NCBI GenBank assembly: GCA_019828595.1
Contig: JAHQRK010000006.1
Coordinates: 1 to 64,000, forward strand
Length of the DNA stretch: 64,000 bases
Direction: 5' to 3'
From: Aphanomyces cochlioides
Taxonomy: Eukaryota > Oomycota > Saprolegniomycetes > Saprolegniales > Verrucalvaceae
Under the pieces are notes generated by a model that saw nothing but the letters and a program-made list of their open reading frames with translations, was not told the DNA's origin and did no database searches. Each line of letters opens with the position of its first letter. Positions within the stretch are counted from its first letter, which is position 1. Of the stretch, positions 38,981-48,650 are shown piece after piece. The position numbers and the translations under genes are program-made.

Positions 38981-40690
38981 TGTGATGGATAAATCCAGGA
39001 GCAGATCGCACATGTCTGTGCACATGTCTGTTCTCCTGGGATGAGATGAGGATGTCGGATGACTGTGGGAAAAGTTGTCGCCTTTCTCCTCCCCCATGCA
39101 TCAATAACACTGAATCTTGTCCCACACAGGATATGCAATGCATAAAAAACTTGCAACGAGATTGTGTCAATTGACTGTGAATAATGTTCTATGTATCTTG
39201 TAAATCACAGCCATTCAAGTGACATCCATTCTATGAGCGTTGCCATGCATCACGAACATGCAATCATGTTGTGTTATGCATAGTTGAGATCGAGCGGAGG
39301 ATGGGTCGATGATGGAGTAGTTTGAAGGCATTTATTTCCGAGTCATGGACTGCAGTAGACTTGTCAAGTATAACAACTTCAGACTACGTCAAGCAAGATA
39401 TCACTGCTGGTAGTTTTGCCACCGTGATAGCCGAATGTCTCCTAGACATCAACCCGTCGAATTGGACGAGGGGCTGCACTTTGACATCGCCCATGCAACG
39501 AATGAACGAGCAATGCACATAGCACATTTACAGCCAAGTTTGTCGTTCCCCAAAGCCATCGTCGTTTAGATCTTCAATACTTGTGAGATGCAAGCTGCCT
39601 ACTTTACTTTGCGTTGCCCCAAACAACAAGCTGGCATCATAGCTTGCAAACGTGAATGTTATTGATGCATCAGTCCACGTATTCAAGACAAGATTGTACT
39701 TTGAAATCCAACAAATAACTTTCATTACAATATCATACATTCAAGCGTTGAAAAAAAGGTGAAAGTTATTGATGCATTCAGATCTTAGCGTCAACGTAGG
39801 ATTGAAAGTTATTGATACATTGATATCTTGTGGAGACAACAATCGCAGATCATTAGCAACTCCACTCTTCTCATGTATGGGTGCACAGAGTACATATGAC
39901 AGTGAAGTTGAGACACTTACAGCATCTTTGTCGACACTTTACTCTATGTTTCCTCCATGGTTCAACTGAAGGCGACACATGTTTGGGTGTGGTCGACGAA
40001 CAATCATGTCCATGCCCAGCACATCCAAAATCATGTTTCATGATTCGCTCATCTTATCCGAAATCTGTATAAATTTAGGCATATCGAAAGCATGGATTCT
40101 CCACCATGTCTAAAAGTCTCTTCCATGCCTTCGTCTGTGATTGTTTGTGGCTCGAACCAGTCAAGGCACCATAACACGTCGTCAATCAAGGAACCACTAC
40201 GCGTCGTGGCGCCTCTGGAACGACGGATGCCTCTCAGACAGTTCATAGCGGCATGCCAATAGCATTCTCGTATGAGAGTCCTTAAATATCTGTCTAGACG
40301 AATGAGTTCACTGGGTACATGCATTCACGATCGAGTGGCCTGGGGGGCGACTCGCTGTTGAAGCCTGCAGACGACATGGAAGGTACTCCCCGACCAGACT
40401 ACGATGAATCCGAATACATTTCTTAACCGTAAAAAAGCATGGAAGAACCGAAATTTTCGTCGACCACATCCTTAAATCGCATAGAGAAGACGACATACCA
40501 GATGCCACTGTAAATAGCTTCAGATGTTGCAATACAGAGGCCTGGTAAATATACACGTACAGTTGTACTTGAACTTTGAGACCGATTCTTGCGACCTCTA
40601 ACATATTATAGTATAAAATTTAACAATGATGATATTTTGGAGGGAAAAGAGAGAGAACAGATAAATGGTTGATAGCAGTCCATTCAAATT
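38981..40690. other. No convincing gene
   Basis: The motif AAGTTATTGATGCATT recurs in variant form near 39,655, 39,763 and 39,805. A minus-strand frame at 40,049-40,324 (VLWCLDWFEPQTITDEGMEE) looks partly coding but has no recognisable family. Confidence 0.3.
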
Positions 40691-40695
40691 TCGAC

Positions 40696-41978
40696 ATGGA
40701 CGATGAAGTTAAGATCGTGAAGACCCGGCGTCGGTACAGCCTGGAGAGAAAACGGAATGTTCTGCGTGCTCTGTCAGAGCACACACAAAAGCAAGTCGCT
40801 GAACTTAGTGGGATTCCACTCCGCACCGTTCAAAACTTTGTACGAGAGAAGAACACGATTCAAGCGTCTCTCCTGGCAAAGAGACGTCAGCACTTAGGGG
40901 CCCCAGGCCGCAAAGAAATCCTTCCTGGAGGCGATGTAAGTCATTATAATAAAGTTTATCTCATTGTTATATTAGGATAGGATTTATTGGACTACATGGT
41001 TGCCATGAGGGAAAAGAACTTTCCCTTGACGACTTACCATGTAGTTCAGCAAGTCAAAGCTCATCATCAGGAATGGGTTAATGAGTATTCTGCCTCAAAG
41101 GAGGATCCTTATAAGTCTTTATTCAATTTATGAAGGGAATTCGTCTATAGGCACGTTTTTTCGCGCCGACGAGCCTCGACAGCAAAAGCAATGACAACAT
41201 TGCAGATGCTCGAGGTTCGAACGAAATTTCTCAATGACTTTTGGATCGAAAACGATCATTTTGATGCCAGTGACGTCATCAATTGTGATGAAACTGGCAT
41301 CTATTTTGACACTTCTCCGCGATATATCCTCGCTCAGAAGGGCAGCGATGCCAGCATTTCCCACGCGGACAAGTCCTGTCGTCTAACGGCCGTGTTAGCA
41401 GCGAAACGTAACGGTAACTTTTCCCATTTTTAGTCTTACTAACTCTATTTAGGAGGTAAATTACCTATTCTTTTTGTTGTCAAAGGCAAGCCAGGGGGCT
41501 TGATTGATGCAAACGAGCTTCGGACCTACCCCCTGGCCATTTTTATGCTGTCCAAAAGAATGCATGGATCGACGGCGAAGGATAGAATTTCTATCTTGAC
41601 ACTATTTTAAGGTAATATACTATTTTATTTTATTTATTAGTGTTAGTCCTGAAATTGTGAGACCTTCGTTGATCTTGATTGACAACTTTGAGGCTCATCG
41701 AACCCCAAAGAACATTCAATACATTGAAGAGGCATTGAGCCCGACAGTGTGCACTCTCCCCCAATATGACGTCTATTTTGGAGCCCTTATACGTTGGGGT
41801 CATGGGTCCTTTTAAGGCTAAATCGAGAAATTTGTGGCTACAAGAAATCTACCACCCTTCAAGCGCTGTTGAAAAGCGTATGGCCTGTATCAAGCGGGCA
41901 ATCAAGGCATGGGATTTAATATCCCCTGAAACGATCAAGAAAGCTTTTGATAAAGCAATTCCCAAGAAAACTAGTTGA
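40696..41978 (+). pseudogene. Pogo/Tigger-like transposase with short introns, decayed
   Basis: ATG at 40696. Exon 1 carries an HTH (RRRYSLERKRNVLRALSE, VAELSGIPLRTVQNFVREKN). An intron with GTAAGT...TAG (about 40937-40980) joins in frame to LLDYMVAMREKNFPLTTYHVVQQVK. The catalytic region begins VINCDETGIYFDTSPRY (first Asp). A second intron (about 41411-41451) joins to GGKLPILFVVKGKPGG, and a third intron-like 29-nt GTAATA...TTAG precedes PSLILIDNFEAHRT (second Asp). Defects: a 1-nt loss near 41,530, a TAG in place of Trp at about 41,580, a frameshift near 41,765 and Tyr instead of the usual Asp in EPLYVGVMGPFK. Confidence 0.68.
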
Positions 41979-43425
41979 TAATATTCACACTAATATATGT
42001 TTTCATATCGACACTATTTAGAGATTTTCTTGGATTGGCTTCTCCCTTGTGTAAAATGAGTCATTCGCATTGTCTATTGTAATATCATTCATATTTATTG
42101 CTTATTATAGTTGATTGTCTTTGAAGGCAGCTTGTGTGGGATATTTGCTAGTTGTGTGAATATGAAAATATTAAATATACAAGTATATAATGTTTAGAGG
42201 ATATTGTGAAAATTGATAGGGGCGAGGGAAGACCTCTTGCCCAATCAAAATAGTGTACCACTATACGTGTATATTTACCAGGCCTCTGTAGTATTGTGGT
42301 TTTAATAAAAAACTGGAGTCGTGCGGAATAAATTTTGACGCAAGCACGCAACAATTGACGCATACAAATTTCAAGTGAAAAGAAATTGAAATATTTCGAA
42401 CATGTTTTCAAACATTTAAAACGTTTGAAATTACGCTATTTAGGGCAATATAAGACAATGTTTGCGGAAACTTTAAATAGTGTATGCGGCAATTATTTGA
42501 CTTGTCATCGGAAATCGTATCTCGGTGGAGATATTCCATCTTTTTAACCAATGATTTCGTTCTATCTACTTTACCTTGTGTCAATTGGATAATAGTGACC
42601 GCGCTGGTGCTTTCGTCGAACGATGACCATTTGAAGTGAATATTGTGAGCCGATAGAACTAAGGTCAACACAATAGAGGCTACAACCACCAAGACACGTT
42701 TATATTTAATGAAAGGATATTATTTTGTGTTTTCAGCGACTTAAACACAGCGACTCTTCGTCAAATTACTATGCTATCGCGTGGTTCACACGTTCCATGC
42801 CACGTGACAAAATCACCACTTCGTCGATTTTCGTTCCCCATGTTATGGTGTCACGTTCTGCATGTATAGTCTTGAAGCATATTTTCATACCACGAGCTCA
42901 ATTCCATGTTAAAAAGTTAATTATCTTATCCTAAGACTTATATATCTAGATACATTGTTTCGTCTTTCTCGATGGATCATATCCGCATTTCCCTCACATG
43001 CTTTTTATCATCGTAGTGTAGCTGGTGTGGAAATTCCGGGACTTCTGTGGCTCCTAGAATCTCTTACTGTTAATAAATCATCGTTGCTCTACAAGTTTCA
43101 CGCCTGGGACAATAATTCATGAACGTTGAGTGATTATATAAAAAAATTGGAGCACTTTTCCACACGTGCTTCCTCCCAAGAATTTAGATATAAATGCTTC
43201 TCCTTGTAGTAACTCTCTAAGTAGTAGATTGACTCTGCAATGAGCTTTATGCACTCTTTGGAGTCAATCTTGTCAGCTCACTCATATTCACTATTTCTTC
43301 ATACTTTGATTGGCTCTGTCCATCGTATCTCGACCGAAATACGATTTGCCATGTATTTTGTGAAAATCGAAAAATAAAATTACGACATACAAAAAGCAAT
43401 ATAATTAAAATCGAATGCCTAAATA
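41979..43425. other. No gene seen
   Basis: AT-rich non-coding sequence, no clear repeats. Confidence 0.4.
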
Positions 43426-43428
43426 TAA

Positions 43429-43967
43429 GGGCCTGTTCGGTTTCCAAATAATATCATGATATTGGCCAATTTTCGCAATATTCTATGATATCACGATATT
43501 TGAATATATTGGCGTGTTCGACCTGATCGGGAAATATCATGAAAAACACCATAAATATCATGATTTCAAAAACAGCCAGAACCATGTATTTCATATTGTA
43601 ATATTCACCTTTCGTCCGAGTTTGTGGAAGCAAGATCACGAGGCAGGCTTTGGTTGCAAAGACATAGTGGTCATGCTCGCCGCTTGGTATTCTACAGAGC
43701 ATTTGTGTGCCGAGCCGTGTCGAACGTCTGTGCTTCCTTTTGCAAAAGGAGCTGTTTCAAGAAGTACGCGTCCCGGTTAGCATTCCAGGCCGCTCGCGAT
43801 GCAGCCTCCTTGATCATAAACGTATTTGACTGGTTCAAAAGAACAGCTGTGACTTTGCGCAGCCGAACACACACGCAATATACCAATATTTTCTATATCG
43901 TGAAAATTTCTATTTCTCGAAATTCAAATATTGTGAAATCAATATACAGGTGCTGCCGAACAGGCCC
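43429..43967. mobile_element. Harbinger-derived MITE (539 bp, TAA target duplication)
   Basis: TIRs GGGCCTGTTCGG / CCGAACAGGCCC with TAA on both sides (43426-43428 and 43968-43970). AT-rich subterminal sequence contains repeated ATATCATGATAT-like palindromes. The GC-richer core (about 43,610-43,850) on the minus strand reads IKEAASRAAWNANRDAYFLKQLLLQKEA, which resembles the start of a SANT/Myb-like domain as in Harbinger partner genes. So it is probably a deletion derivative of an autonomous Harbinger. Confidence 0.78.
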
Positions 43968-44140
43968 TAATTTTTGGGAAAATGGAATTTGTATCTCGAG
44001 AAAAATATGATGACCTAATTTTACCGAATAAAAAGATATGAGTTACGGTTTTTGAAACATTTTCAAAACATCTCAAATTTCCAGTTTTGGACCCAAACGA
44101 CAATATGGTATCTCCTCGATTTCCGCGCAAGCCATCAATA

Positions 44141-44611
44141 GGGGTAATCAAAGCTCTCAAATTGTGTCGCTTTTGTCGTAATTTTATTCAAATTAAAAGC
44201 AACAATATTGAAAGAAAGCACTCCAGCAGGGGGAATCAAAGCTGAAGCAAAATGGTCAGTGAAAATGAAAGTTGTTTAAACCACATAAGACGATGCCGCG
44301 GATGTCAGTAAAGACTCTATCCTTACAGCTATCAATCTTTCTGTGATGCAACTTGCTCTTCAGCATCCGTTGACGCTGCTTAAGCTCCACAGAGCCTTGT
44401 CTTGGAAGAGGCATCTTCATGAATGGATCATAATACCCATTTGACTATGCTATAATAAAGTTCATATACAACCAATAAAGCAGCTTTTATTTTTAAAAGC
44501 ACCTCTGGAGACGCTTTAATTTCTCAGCTCAAATAAAGCGGATTTTTCGTTATTTTATTTCAGAAATAAAAGCGAGCCGAAAATTTTAAAGCGAGAGCTT
44601 TGATTACCCCT
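44141..44611. mobile_element. MITE, TA target duplication (471 bp)
   Basis: TIRs GGGGTAATCAAAGCTCTC / GAGAGCTTTGATTACCCC flanked by TA (44139-44140 and 44612-44613), which fits a Tc1/mariner-type non-autonomous element. An internal GGGGGAATCAAAGCT at 44228 repeats the TIR. No coding sequence. Confidence 0.75.
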
Positions 44612-44757
44612 AATGAAAATACTGTCAAACTCAATTAATATAAAATATTGAGGTCACTGTGGATTGTAATTCAAAATCTCAATCATCAGGGACAATATGT
44701 CGTCCAAAGCAGCTCAAAATGTACTTCAGCGCAATCATGAGCGTCGCGCTATCGCAG

Positions 44758-47709
44758 AAGAATGATCATATAATGAATTGCATTAGAGCCTTGGGGGTTG
44801 GAGGACATAACAGAGGAAAAGACCCCACCGGTCGTCGAGTTTACAACAAATTGGAGTCTTCATGGTTTTGAGGCAATACATCAACCTAGTATTTTTTTAC
44901 AACGCATGGAAAACACCAACAACTGGAAAAAGACTTTGTGAATGTCCGTGAGATCATGAGCTGTCATCTAAAGAGGCTTCAAGCTTGCAAGACGACTGAT
45001 GACTTCATCAAACCCTCCAAGAGGCAGTTCGGAGATGTCCAACGGTGCAAATAGAAATGCGTGTTCTATTACACCTTTTCACAATCCCACCACTTGCTCA
45101 AATTGGCTTTCAAAAATCCACGACATGAAAAGAGCATGTATGTATGTAAATGCACATTACGCTTGACAAGTGACGATTCGAGAAGTTCATGACAAGAGTC
45201 GAGATACCAAGCTGAAAGACTCGCTTAGGGAGAGAGCGCCTTGAGTTCCGCGCGTGCGTTGTTGGTCGAGATGAGAGCGGCGTAGGACCACGTGAGGTCG
45301 TTCACGCCCTGTGGCACACCAGTATTGCGATTGAACTGCTCATTGAGGTGGTTGCCAGCCGCGCCGTGGAACTTGACACGGCGAATGTGCTTGTCACCAT
45401 ACGCCTTGAGGCCTTCAATGATCGATGTGACCTGCGTGGTTCCCTTGGCGTATGTGCCCGTGGCAACGTTGAGACCAAGGCCGACAGGGGCCCCGGCGTT
45501 GAACAACTTTTGGTTGAGAGCCGTGACCGTGATGGAGCCGGCCTTGACGTAGGCAGTGGCCGCACGGAAGACACTCTCAGCCACGCTAAGGGTACATAAG
45601 TACCATGGGTTACCCTGGGAGTTGCTGGAACCGTCGTAGGTGTCGCCATAATAACGGCCGATTGCCAACGACAGAGATAAGCCAGAGGCGTCGGTCTTGA
45701 CGTTCTGGTTGAGAGCGTACTCGCTGACAAAGCCGGATTCCAACTGCGCGATCGACGAGAGGATGCGGTCGTCTTCAGGAGCAAAAACACCGTCGCCGTT
45801 GTTGCCGTGGATAGCGCCGAGTGGGATGGCAGCGTCCAACAGACGAGCATTGATGGTAGTCTGGACAGACTGCGCATTCGCGTTCCAGAACGTGGCGAGC
45901 TTGGCATCCAAATTCGTGGCTGCAGCAGCGTACGTGGCAGCACTGGTCGCGTCACCGAGGAAGTTGGCAAAGTCACGCGCCTCGTAAACCGCACGACGTT
46001 GCATGGCCACGGTGAAGAAGTGGAGGCCTCGCTGTTCCTCCCACAAGTCGCATCCATTGCTATCGCTGTAATTGCTGATGACATAAGCAATGTCGTTCTT
46101 GATCACACCGGTGGCAGTACCGTTGTACAAGTCGACAACCTTGGAGAGCAAGCCACCCTTCGCCAAGTACGCTTTGGAAAAGCGAATGAAAGAGCTGGCA
46201 CGAACCGCAGGCCCGTCGTTCTGAGGGCGGCACCAAGGATTGTTGAAGGCGGTTCCGTCAACGTTGTACTTTGGCTCACCGAGACCAGTTTGAGTCGTGA
46301 GACCCTGAAGCTTCTTGTTGAAAGCCGCGTGGTCCCAGAACGTCTGTTCAAGCGTGGTATCACCGGCCTTGTAAAACTCATGGACGGTCCATGACGACAC
46401 CAGAGTCACGGAGCCAGTGAAACGCATAGTTGTTGGCACCTACAGGTGACGCGGCAATAATGGAGCCAGCAAGAGCACCAGACACGTTCTTTGGGCTGAT
46501 GTTGTTGAGCAAGAACGTCTTGAACGACGGCAAGCCGGACGACAAGAATGTGGTCACATCGGCTTGGAAGCCGGGCGTTCCTGGCGCTGACGTTGGCGTG
46601 GTGACTTGGTAGTTCGAGCCGTAGCCGCCATTGTTGTCGTAGTACGTGGCGCCGTTGACATCATACTCGACGTAGAATTGGGTGATACCAGCCGACGAGA
46701 TGGGGCAGTTGAAGGACCAGATTTCATTGTTGGACGAATCGGGGCCGCTGGTGTAGCCAGCTGAGCACGTGTTTCCCCAGGTCTGCGCCGTGTTGGCATA
46801 GATCACGGTGACGGTCTTGGTGTACGCAAGATTCTTCTCCGTGATGGTACCCGTGAGCACGGCGAAGACTTTTAGACGGCGGCGAAGACCATGGCAAAGG
46901 GAAGTGGCTTGTGTCGGAGAAGGAAAATTGGAAAATGAGAGGTTGTCGATTGGCCGTGGATTGAATGAACACGTACGAGTCTAGGGTGAGTGGCTACCGC
47001 TCGTGGATGAGGTCAACAGTTGCTTGAACCACTGCTTGGCCGTCCCACCCTCGTCTACAGAATTCCAAGCCTGATCCAGTTGGATGTTGTAAAACAGTCA
47101 CAACCAGTCTCACACTACCTACCACGTTGATAGTGCGGGACTGGAATATTTTCGCAGGCTTTTGAAGCCAACTGGCATGTCCTTCCATTTGTCGTTAAAT
47201 TTTGCATCCAACGGCCCCATGGGCCTCAGGCTCTCAACGCTCAAGACCTGAAGTGAAGGCACTTTTGCATTGTAGGAGGAAGCTGATCCTTTCGATACTG
47301 TTTCAAGAAGTCGCTGCTCGCCATTGTCGTACAAACTCAGACATTTCCCATTTGTTTCCCGTCCTCAGTCTCCACCTTTGTGTACTCGACTCTTGTACTC
47401 GAGCTGCTTTCTAAGACGTTCCAACCTCATTCTGGTTTGATTTGTCCATTTCTCGTTGATTTGTCCAATTTCAGGCATTTGCGTCAACGATTGCAGGAAG
47501 TGATTGGTAAAACGATAGCTTTCTTCGTTTGGTGCCAGAAACGTTAAATGGGCGACTCCAACATCATTATGCTAGAATGCTTCCTTTGGTGTTCTGTGTC
47601 GTTGGCATTGCCCTAAATAACGCCGTCGATGAAATTTTATGTTACTCGGATATTCGGATATTCGGAGTAGACTCAGTTCAAGTTTATGATTTGACGTTGT
47701 TTTTCGTGT
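44758..47709 (-). repeat. Left arm of glucoamylase inverted duplication (2,952 bp)
   Basis: Reverse complement of 48651-51594. Coordinates sum to 96352 over the genes. The only difference I found is an extra 8-mer GGATATTC near 47,650 (CGGATATTCGGATATTCGG here, one copy in the right arm). The arms include the gene, ~1 kb upstream and ~470 bp downstream. Confidence 0.9.
45225..46892 (-). pseudogene. Glucoamylase (CBM21-GH15), frameshifted, minus copy
   Basis: Mirror of 49460-51127 with the same two frameshifts (near the ATG and in the FHWLRDS region). Encodes an N-terminal starch-binding module and a GH15 catalytic domain with both catalytic Glu. See the plus copy. Confidence 0.83.
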
Positions 47710-47759
47710 CAATACTAAATGGAGTCTAGACGTATGTCAATTCGAACGCGAGAGCTTTG

Positions 47760-48240
47760 ACATGAACTATACAATCAGTTTATAGCAACAGATACATCAA
47801 AAGACTGATGTTGTAAGCAGGTTATGGGATTCATGTCAATGCATAGTGGTGCATTGCAAAGTCTACTTACAGCCACAGAGCCATCACACATGCACGCTAT
47901 GTGGCTGCAAGTAGACGTATGTCTAGGCTTCATTGAGAATTGGCATGATACCTAAAGTTTGTGCACAGCTGCAGAATCACAAGTGACTGTTGGTGTAAAC
48001 AGGCTTGGGATTCAAACCAGTCCTCAATGACACTGGCATACAGTCTATTCGCAACCACCAAGCCATGAAACATGCAGGCTCTGTGGTTGCTAGCAGCGGT
48101 ATATCAAGGCATGATTGAGCATTGACATGAATTGGAAAGTCTTTGTACAGCAACAGAATCACCAAGAGACTGCTGCTGTACACAGGTTTTGAGTTTCCTG
48201 CCTGTGCTCAATGGTGCTGCGGCATACATTGGAATGCTAG
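47760..48240. repeat. Tandem satellite (~182-bp monomer, ~2.6 copies) in the duplication spacer
   Basis: Related segments start near 47,786, 47,969 and 48,149 (AGACTGATGTTGTAAGCAGG, TGACTGTTGGTGTAAACAGG, AGACTGCTGCTGTACACAGG). Each monomer also has an internal stem such as GTCTACTTACAGCCACA ... TGTGGCTGCAAGTAGAC at about 47,862-47,918. Confidence 0.6.
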
Positions 48241-48364
48241 TTATAGCTTATTGCACGTTAAAGGAATGAGATCTATGCGTTTACTTGTGCGTGTGAAGTA
48301 AGAAAGAGCAATCAATGGCAGTTGGAGGTTGAACAATCAGATATTTTAAAAATTTTACCAAAAA

Positions 48365-48436
48365 CGGCTTCAGCGGGACTCGAACCCGCAACCTGTGGTT
48401 TCGTCGGCAGGACGCCTAACGGATTGGACAAGACGT
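48365..48436 (-). tRNA. tRNA-like sequence, probably a pseudogene (Arg-like)
   Basis: On the minus strand the T arm is perfect (GCGGG-TTCGAGT-CCCGC), the B box is good, the D-arm region (GTCCAATCCGTTAGGCG) resembles that of tRNA-Arg, and TTTT follows the 3' end. The 3' acceptor strand TGAAGCC has no 5' partner and the anticodon stem closes only 4 bp around a 12-nt loop containing ACG. So it is degenerate or tRNA-derived. It is flanked by an 11-bp inverted repeat, TTTTACCAAAA (48353-48363) and TTTTGGTAAAA (48445-48455). Confidence 0.5.
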
Positions 48437-48499
48437 AGAACTTCTTTTGGTAAAAAATGAGATAAATACAATAATTACAATGAATATATTTTGACCAAG

Positions 48500-48645
48500 T
48501 TTCACCGACCCCTGGTGAATAGATATGACCAATGACCTCTACTGTGGTGAGTAGATATGAACGAATCCACTCAGCCTGGTGAATAGATATGAACTTTTGC
48601 CTCGCGGTGAGACATGAATGCTGGTGAGATAATATGACCGATACG
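48500..48645. repeat. Short tandem repeats (GGTGAATAGATATGA)
   Basis: Five degenerate copies of CTGGTGAATAGATATGA spaced about 25-35 bp apart, immediately inside the right arm of the inverted duplication. Confidence 0.65.
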
Positions 48646-48650
48646 GTAGT

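Noticed and set aside
42148..42692. Short minus-strand ORFs in AT-rich DNA
   Set aside because: Lengths are those expected by chance and composition follows the local AT bias.
45302..46090. Serine/arginine-rich 262-aa ORF on the glucoamylase strand (and mirror 50262-51050)
   Set aside because: Out-of-frame shadow of the GH15 coding sequence; composition is typical of a shifted GC-rich gene.
45807..46394. 195-aa ORF antisense to glucoamylase
   Set aside because: Pure antisense shadow without independent support.
47760..48240. CRISPR-like array
   Set aside because: Repeats are long, diverged and contiguous, with no unique spacers, and the genome is eukaryotic.
48365..48436. Functional tRNA-Arg gene
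   Set aside because: No 5' acceptor strand pairs with the 3' strand and the anticodon loop is 12 nt.
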